34,562 bases of DNA from Anaerolineae bacterium (lineage in GTDB: Bacteria > Chloroflexota > Anaerolineae > JAAYZQ01), in contig JAFGIA010000293.1 of assembly GCA_016929795.1 (NCBI GenBank), positions 1-34,562 on the forward strand, written 5' to 3'. Position numbers and translations under genes: made by a program. The notes beneath the pieces were generated by a model that had not been told where the DNA came from, ran no database searches, and saw only the letters and a list, made by a program, of their open reading frames with translations. Positions 30,301 to 34,562 of this stretch are shown here, in pieces (within the stretch, counting starts at the first letter, position 1; each line of letters begins with the position of its first letter).

Positions 30301-32299
30301 CGGTCAGCTCTGACCGTGTGTCGGGCAGATTGTCCAGAGAGAGGTAGCGCGGGTCATTCAGCACGTCTCCCACCAACACTGGCTGCCCGCTTTGGGCGCA
30401 TTCTGCAACCAGGCTGTGTGGCGATTCAAGATCCAGCACCAGATCTGGCATCTCTAGGCGCCGGTCCGTATCGCCGATCCGGCTCCCGTACTTGATCTCC
30501 AGCCCGGCCTCAGAGACCAAGGCGATGCTCACAAAATAGTAACCAAACTCCTCCTTGGTCACGTCCACGAGCCGGCGAAGCACCTCATCGACATCCAGCA
30601 CAGAGGTTACGACGCGCCCAACCTCGTTGATGACCTCCATCTCTCTGGCGCGCTCGCGCATCTCGGCCAGCAACCTGGCGTTGTCGAGGACGGTGGCCAC
30701 CTGGGCACCAACAGTCTCAAAGAGCGCCTGGTCACTCTCATCGTACAGGTATTCCTGCTCATAATCCTGGATGCCCATGGCGCCGACCAGTTTTTGTGAC
30801 ACGATGAGGGGCACGCCAAGCCACGAGCACGCCCGGGGACCGATCTTGGGGATGCCCTCGCGCTCGTGAAAGGCCGCATTTTCCTCCTGCGAGCGGAGTA
30901 GGATCGCCGTGCGATGGCGCAGGATCCAGCCCGTCAGCCCCGACGCAACGCTATGGCGTGCTGGTGGCTGCATCTGTCCCTGCTCCACGGAAAACGCCAA
31001 CTCCCAGAACTCACGCCCATCCTCATAGACGGCGATGTAAAAGTTGTCGGCGTCGAACAGCCGGCCCACCTGGCGATGCACCAACGCAAAGAGGACATCC
31101 AGGTCGAGGCCCGTGGAAAGAGCCTGGCCGATCTCGTTCACGATGCCGATCTGCGTCATGCGGCGCTCTCGCTCCTGGAAAAAGCGAGCGTTCTCGATCG
31201 CGTTGGCCAGTTGATCGGCCATGACCTGAAGCACGGTCACGTCGCTCTGCTCAAATGCCGCCTGCTCGGCCGACTGGATCGTCATGGCACCCACGAGCCT
31301 GCCGCGTGTGATGAGGGGCAGTGCCAACTCGGAGCGTGTGTCGGGCAGCAGGGGGTTATCAAACCGCACGAACCCCTGTACCCCAGGGGCTGCTTCCTGG
31401 CCCACGTCGAGTGCGATCCGCGGCTGGCGATGGGCCACACACCAGCCGATCATCGACTCTTCACCCGCAGCAGCCGGGCCGATGGCAAAATGGTGCCCGG
31501 CCTCGACCATCTGCTGCCCTGCTGCTCCTGTACCGGCGCGCAGGGTTACCTGTTGGCGATCAGGGTCGAGCATAAAGATGCCCACATAATAGAGATGAAA
31601 CCGATCTCGAATGAGCTCCACCGCAAGCGGCAGCAGCTCTGCCAGATCCAGGATCGACGATGCAGCCCCCGAGATCTCGGCCACCACTTCCAACTGCGCG
31701 GCGCGGGTACGGCTCTGCTGCAGCAGATCCAGGGTTTGCAGCACACCACTCAACTGCTCTGCAATCGTTTCATAGTGGCGCACCACGCCGGGCTCGTACT
31801 CGCCAGGCTGCGCACGTCCTACCACAAAGAGTGCGCGCGCTTGTCCCTGAAAATGCACAGGCACCGCCACAAAGGACCCGCTGCGCGAGATCGTCAGTAG
31901 CTGGCGGAATGGAGGTGTGATCCGCTCGTCGTGCCCTACGTCGGTCACGATTGTCGTCGCGAGGCCGCGTTGCTCCACACTGCCCTCCGCTGGCGGCGGC
32001 CCCCCCTCGAAAAATGGTGCGAGCATGGCATAGGGAAGGCGCGTTCCCGGAGGATTGGTTATCCCGCCGTGTGCAGTCCAAACAGCAGTGATCTGCAAGT
32101 CGGCGCCAAGCACATGACCCATCTGTATAACCAGGCAGAAATCGGCGGTGCCCGCGATCGCATCGACCACTGCGGTGAGGGCCTCCTGGGCCGTCACCGC
32201 CGACAGGAGCCGGTAGCTGGCCTGGTAGGCCGCTTCCATCAGCTCTGGGGGGCCGCCTTGCCACCTGGCTTTCGTCCTTGAGCTTTTGGTAGAGCTCAT
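27353..32299 (-). CDS. giant multi-GAF protein (about nine GAF units) without output domain
   Basis: A 1648-residue cytosolic protein made almost only of GAF units, at roughly 20-190, 200-375, 385-545, 550-715, 720-880, 885-1075, 1080-1245, 1250-1410 and 1415-1575. Each ends in a signalling helix such as AIENARFF, AIENAQLF, VIQNARLF or ALENARLF. The units differ clearly from each other, so they are not recent duplicates. Some repeat sub-motifs, e.g. LLPDTRSELALP and NLPDTRSELTVP. The C-terminus (1585-1630) has the EITSRVRAST...VRELGAAL...FIRLG module shared with the neighbours, then a Gly/Arg/Asp-rich tail. No kinase, PP2C or cyclase domain is present. Start ATG 32299 is 3 nt after the upstream stop with GAGGT before it; the 3' end overlaps the next gene. 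Probably a cytosolic sensor or scaffold. Confidence 0.88.
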   Translation of the reverse strand: MSSTKSSRTKARWQGGPPELMEAAYQASYRLLSAVTAQEALTAVVDAIAGTADFCLVIQMGHVLGADLQITAVWTAHGGITNPPGTRLPYAMLAPFFEGGPPPAEGSVEQRGLATTIVTDVGHDERITPPFRQLLTISRSGSFVAVPVHFQGQARALFVVGRAQPGEYEPGVVRHYETIAEQLSGVLQTLDLLQQSRTRAAQLEVVAEISGAASSILDLAELLPLAVELIRDRFHLYYVGIFMLDPDRQQVTLRAGTGAAGQQMVEAGHHFAIGPAAAGEESMIGWCVAHRQPRIALDVGQEAAPGVQGFVRFDNPLLPDTRSELALPLITRGRLVGAMTIQSAEQAAFEQSDVTVLQVMADQLANAIENARFFQERERRMTQIGIVNEIGQALSTGLDLDVLFALVHRQVGRLFDADNFYIAVYEDGREFWELAFSVEQGQMQPPARHSVASGLTGWILRHRTAILLRSQEENAAFHEREGIPKIGPRACSWLGVPLIVSQKLVGAMGIQDYEQEYLYDESDQALFETVGAQVATVLDNARLLAEMRERAREMEVINEVGRVVTSVLDVDEVLRRLVDVTKEEFGYYFVSIALVSEAGLEIKYGSRIGDTDRRLEMPDLVLDLESPHSLVAECAQSGQPVLVGDVLNDPRYLSLDNLPDTRSELTVPIITRGRVIGTLDVQSNQPFAFDETELGVLQLLASQAGTAIENAQLFAETRRRADELGALHRVSLELAQEQRDLHTVLEALTRRTMDLLNSDGGGVWLWLDQESELELAITYQVGGVDFAGRRLKPGQGLTGRAFAHNEIQVIDDYLTWEGRSATFADAPFISAMAIPMTWQAETVGVLVSTRSQVGRPYRPEERDLGELLAAQAASVIQNARLFAEREARAEELAAVNEVGRAISSVLDLDAVLQQIVDTIKERFGHFFVGILLLEGSGPERCLVFRSSSTIGDTGARWQRGELRLALDGYGVTVAAVNTAISILVNDVRQDSRYGTVEGLEPVQAELDTPIKGRGVLGVKGEVIGVLTVQSDRLNAFDEGDVSLLQGLASQAGVAIDNARLFEQAQAQLSSLAQIQSALAELNAAFTLDEAISVLLPQVARIARADRVRIYLVDETQMTCVGVHSVTGSDSVHVGEVVSLDDYPLTKKVVETGQPSSVLSDDPQLQPHAREAYRAAGLAANATIPLIGRQGVVGVLSVNRQSPGCAFEEQEVSLVQTLANQATTVLEKNQLFEETEQRSAELQSLYETSLRISTHMETTQLLTIVVERAAALLGAETAGLYLYEPRANELVFSVAVGYLTEYVGRRLQPGEGLAGRVFQEGQMRMVDDYQAWAGRAAAYEQEQRLGMLLALPLVSGETGLGVLEIGVAKGRAAFKDRDIRLAELFAAQAAIALENARLFEESQRRAEELAVLNELGRALTARLDVAEVLQSISGYVSRLMKASHFYVALYEPETEEVSFPLSLEDGQERKWSSRRAGNGLTEYVIRTAEALLIRERVADYISSRLAGVEQIGQTAQSWLGAPMVIGAQVLGVIAVQSYDTPNLYTERDRDLLMAVASQAAIAVQNARLFEEAEARAQYERVVREITSRVRASTNPDTIMRAAVRELGAALDRPAFIRLGRPRGGRGDPAPTDARAAGGNGGRDNGEGGE
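29250..29264 (-). repeat. family B hairpin in the nine-GAF protein
   Basis: CCGAG-TACCC-CTCGG, read in a third phase (KGRGVLGVKGE) in a loop of the sixth GAF unit. Confidence 0.65.
31373..31389 (-). repeat. family B hairpin, CCCCTG-arm variant
   Basis: CCCCTG-TACCC-CAGGGG with perfect 6-bp arms of different sequence from the common form, encoding APGVQG in the second GAF unit of the nine-GAF protein. Confidence 0.65.
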
Positions 32300-32302
32300 C
32301 AG

Positions 32303-34561
32303 TTAGACCTCATCTTTCTCGGTTCCCAGCCTGATGTAGGCACGCGGTACACCCAATGTCTGGGCCAGCTCGACGACCGTGCTCTCGAGAATGGCTTCGA
32401 TCTCGACCGAGCGCCGCATCGTGTCGGTCACGTGGCGAATGGCCCGCTCGCGAGCTGCACGCCGCTGCGTGTCCTGGTAGAGGCGCGCACTTTCGAGCGC
32501 CGGGTCCAACTCGGTGGCGATCCGCTCCAGAAGCGCGATCTCTTCCGCCGTCCACGCCCCCGCCTCAGCCGGTTTATACGTATCGATCACACCGACGACC
32601 TCCCCACGCACCCGGATCGGGACCGCCAGCACGTGCGCACCGTCAGGCCCGTCCCCCTGCCCCGGCATCGTCTGCCCGAGCTGCAGCGCCTTTTCCGCCT
32701 CGGCGCGCAGCCCGGCCCTAACCGGTCCCACGCCGTGCTGATCGCTCCGAAAACCGAGCTCGGTGGGGGCCCGCAGGATCTCGGCCCACGCCTCGCGACT
32801 CAATTCGCCATACGCTCGCTGGGCCATGTCGAGTGCTTGCTGGCGCTCGGCAAAGAGCTGGGCATTATCCAATGCCACCGCCACCTGGTCGGCCATGGTT
32901 TGCAGTACCACCAGGCTATTCTGGTCGAGCGCCCCCGGCTCGTGGTATTGAACCAACAAGGCGCCGATCGTCTGCCCGCGCGAGCGGAGGGGCAACACGA
33001 CCTCAGGGCAGGTTTCAGGCAGCTCGGCCCCCACCAGAGCGCCGTCGGCCCCCCTGAGATCACCGAGCACGCCCTGTACCCCAGGGACATCGGCCCCCAC
33101 CCGAGTCCCCTCGACCCGCAGCCTGTGGCCACGCTCCAGAGTGGCCTCTTCCTCCTCGCCCGCCGCTGCACGCAGGAGGGCCCACTTCCCATCAGCCCCG
33201 GCGCCCGCGACCGTTGCGCCCGCGACCGTTGCGCCCGCGACCGTTGCGGCATTGTCGACCAAAAAGAGGCCCACGTAGCGGAGGTTGAACTCCCGGCGGA
33301 TGACTTGGACTACCTGCTGGATCAGCACCTCCGTGTCGAGGATCGACGCTATCACCCTGCTCACCTCGGCGGCCGCCTCCAGGTAGGCCGAGCGCCGCGC
33401 CAGCTCTTGCGTGCGCTCGGCCACGCGATCTTCGAGCCCGCCGATCAGGCTACGGAGTCGTTCTGTGGTGCTGTAAAACACGCGCGCCAACACCCCCACC
33501 TCGTCATCCCTGTCCTGAAAGAGGGGTTTCTCCTCCAGAGCCTGGTGCAGATCCCCGGTCGCGATGCGCGTCGCACCCTGGGCAAGTTCAGTCAGGGGGG
33601 TTGCAATCGTGCGTGTGATCAAGAGCGAGGCACCCACCGCCAACGACCCTGCCAGCAGTGCGACGCCACTCAAAATGATCAGTCTCATGAGCATGGTGTG
33701 AAAGGCCTCGGTCTGCTCCTGTTCGGCGATCAAAGCCACCTGGAGCTCGGGGAGCCAGCGATACGAGCCGACCACCGCTACTCTTTCATTGTCGCGATAG
33801 ATACCCGCCCCATTTATCTGCTCATCCACAGCAGCGTCGATCCCCTCGCTGAACACGCCGACGTACAACCGCCCCATCCGGCTGGGGGTCAAAAGGGTAT
33901 GCGTGGCTCCAACCAGGTAGGTCTGGCCCGTCTGTCCCAACCCGGCACGCTCGAGCATGATCTCGTTCAGCCGTTCGAGGCTGGCGCGCCCGACCAACAC
34001 GCCCTGTACGTCACCCTGGTCATTCAAGACGGGGCGCGCGACGAATACCGATGCCGACATGGTCGTCGGAGAGTATCGGGGTGGCTGGAGCGCCTCCCCT
34101 TCCAGCCCTTGCCTAAAGTACAACTGGCTGCCACGCGCATTCCCCTCCTGCCGCTGATCGGTCGACACGACCACGCGCCCCTCTCGATTGAGCAGAAAGA
34201 GCTCCTGGAAACGCCTTGTCTGGCCAACCACCTGACTCAAGTACGTGCGCACCCCGTCCTTGGCCAGCGCTGCCGAGGACGGGTCTTTTGCCCCCTCCAG
34301 CAGCGCCAGAGCCTGGCGCATCACCTCATCCCCAAGCAGTGCCAGGGCGAGATCGGAGTGCATATCGTCGACCCACGTCTCGATCTCGGCCTCTTTGAGG
34401 ATCGCTACCGATTCGAGCTGATTGATCACCTGCTGCGTGCCATTGTTCAAGCCTCCGACGACGGCCGCGATGCCAAGCACGATCAGTGGTATCAAGACGA
34501 GACCGACGAAAGAGATGAGCAGGCGCGTGCGGATCGTGCCGGCTCCCAGCACGGCGCGCAC
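32303..34561 (-). CDS. Cache-HAMP-GAF membrane sensor without kinase domain (may be partial at window edge)
   Basis: 752 residues from a GTG at 34561; the true start could lie beyond the window, but the N-terminus (TIRTRLLISFVGLVLIPLIVLG) already looks like the first membrane segment. Order: TM 13-35, extracytoplasmic Cache-type domain about 45-285, TM 293-315, HAMP to about 370, helical linker, GAF 1 about 395-575, Trp linker and short GAF 2 to about 690, and the VTDTMRRS...VELAQTLG...AYIRLG module at the C-terminus. No kinase or methyl-accepting signalling domain is present, so it must act through another protein, most simply the multi-GAF proteins or the hybrid kinase encoded downstream. 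GAF 1 holds a threefold ATVAG repeat and a PGVQG hairpin-encoded loop. Confidence 0.85.
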   Translation of the reverse strand: MRAVLGAGTIRTRLLISFVGLVLIPLIVLGIAAVVGGLNNGTQQVINQLESVAILKEAEIETWVDDMHSDLALALLGDEVMRQALALLEGAKDPSSAALAKDGVRTYLSQVVGQTRRFQELFLLNREGRVVVSTDQRQEGNARGSQLYFRQGLEGEALQPPRYSPTTMSASVFVARPVLNDQGDVQGVLVGRASLERLNEIMLERAGLGQTGQTYLVGATHTLLTPSRMGRLYVGVFSEGIDAAVDEQINGAGIYRDNERVAVVGSYRWLPELQVALIAEQEQTEAFHTMLMRLIILSGVALLAGSLAVGASLLITRTIATPLTELAQGATRIATGDLHQALEEKPLFQDRDDEVGVLARVFYSTTERLRSLIGGLEDRVAERTQELARRSAYLEAAAEVSRVIASILDTEVLIQQVVQVIRREFNLRYVGLFLVDNAATVAGATVAGATVAGAGADGKWALLRAAAGEEEEATLERGHRLRVEGTRVGADVPGVQGVLGDLRGADGALVGAELPETCPEVVLPLRSRGQTIGALLVQYHEPGALDQNSLVVLQTMADQVAVALDNAQLFAERQQALDMAQRAYGELSREAWAEILRAPTELGFRSDQHGVGPVRAGLRAEAEKALQLGQTMPGQGDGPDGAHVLAVPIRVRGEVVGVIDTYKPAEAGAWTAEEIALLERIATELDPALESARLYQDTQRRAARERAIRHVTDTMRRSVEIEAILESTVVELAQTLGVPRAYIRLGTEKDEV
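33072..33113 (-). repeat. family B hairpins in the Cache-HAMP-GAF sensor
   Basis: CCCTG-TACCC-CAGGG (33072-33086) encodes PGVQG; a shorter variant CGAG-TCCC-CTCG (33102-33113) lies 15 nt further and encodes EGTR. Confidence 0.6.
33207..33247 (-). repeat. family A repeat, three exact copies
   Basis: GCGACCGTTGC at 33207-33217, 33222-33232 and 33237-33247, exactly 15 nt apart, encoding ATVAGATVAGATVAG in a loop of GAF 1, right after the strand GLFLVDN. Confidence 0.8.
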
Positions 34562-34562
34562 C

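Noticed and set aside
33207..33247. Direct repeats at regular spacing suggesting a CRISPR array
   Set aside because: Units are 11-15 nt, there are no unique spacers, the arrays are in frame within genes and no cas genes are present.

Overview
The window is GC-rich bacterial chromosome with short intergenic gaps, mostly ATG/GTG starts with purine-rich ribosome binding sites, and very clear sigma70-type promoters (TTGnnn, 17 nt, TAtAaT). The very long multi-GAF signalling proteins, a ComB-like phosphatase, a RecD2 helicase and the codon style suggest a member of the Chloroflexota (Anaerolineae/Caldilineae/Ardenticatenia-like). That assignment is inference from gene style; no rRNA gene is present to confirm it.

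Left part (1-7.4 kb), plus strand except recD2: a ComB-like 2-phosphosulfolactate phosphatase; a membrane-anchored protein-L-isoaspartate methyltransferase with its own promoter and a possible 50-codon ORF before it; recD2 on the minus strand, convergent with pcm; then, divergent from recD2, an AT-richer gene for an HEMGH metalloprotease-like protein with a tailocin/eCIS-effector-style N-terminal motif, a CFI-box domain and a proline-rich tail. An aldo/keto reductase and an ArfB-type ribosome rescue hydrolase form a two-gene operon after it.

Middle part (7.4-13.2 kb), plus strand: one promoter with a structured ~100-nt leader precedes four tightly packed genes: LarA-type nickel lactate racemase, GlcF-type Fe-S protein, GlcD-type FAD oxidase and ATP-dependent PEP carboxykinase. 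Together they read as a lactate/2-hydroxyacid use operon: interconvert lactate enantiomers, oxidise D-lactate or glycolate, and feed carbon back to PEP.

Right part (13.2-34.6 kb), all minus strand: a large signalling region. In transcription order it holds a Cache-HAMP-GAF sensor cut by the window edge, a protein of about nine GAF units, a PAS plus about seven-GAF protein, and a Cache-HAMP-GAF hybrid histidine kinase. The first three have no kinase domain and share a C-terminal module. After the kinase comes a threonine synthase-like PLP enzyme fused to a complete response-regulator receiver domain, then tRNA-Val(CAC) with its own promoter, a membrane-bound HisKA_3 kinase, and a translationally coupled membrane protein. 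The ThrC-receiver fusion next to the kinase is the most unusual protein architecture here.

The signalling region is also studded with two families of short interspersed repeats, mostly inside reading frames. Family A is an 11-nt core repeated at 15-nt spacing that encodes Ala-Thr-Val-Ala on either strand. Family B is a small hairpin with a constant TACC(C)/(G)GGTA loop and arms that vary with compensating changes. They sit in GAF loops, interdomain linkers, a zinc-knuckle loop, directly after one start codon, and in intergenic DNA.
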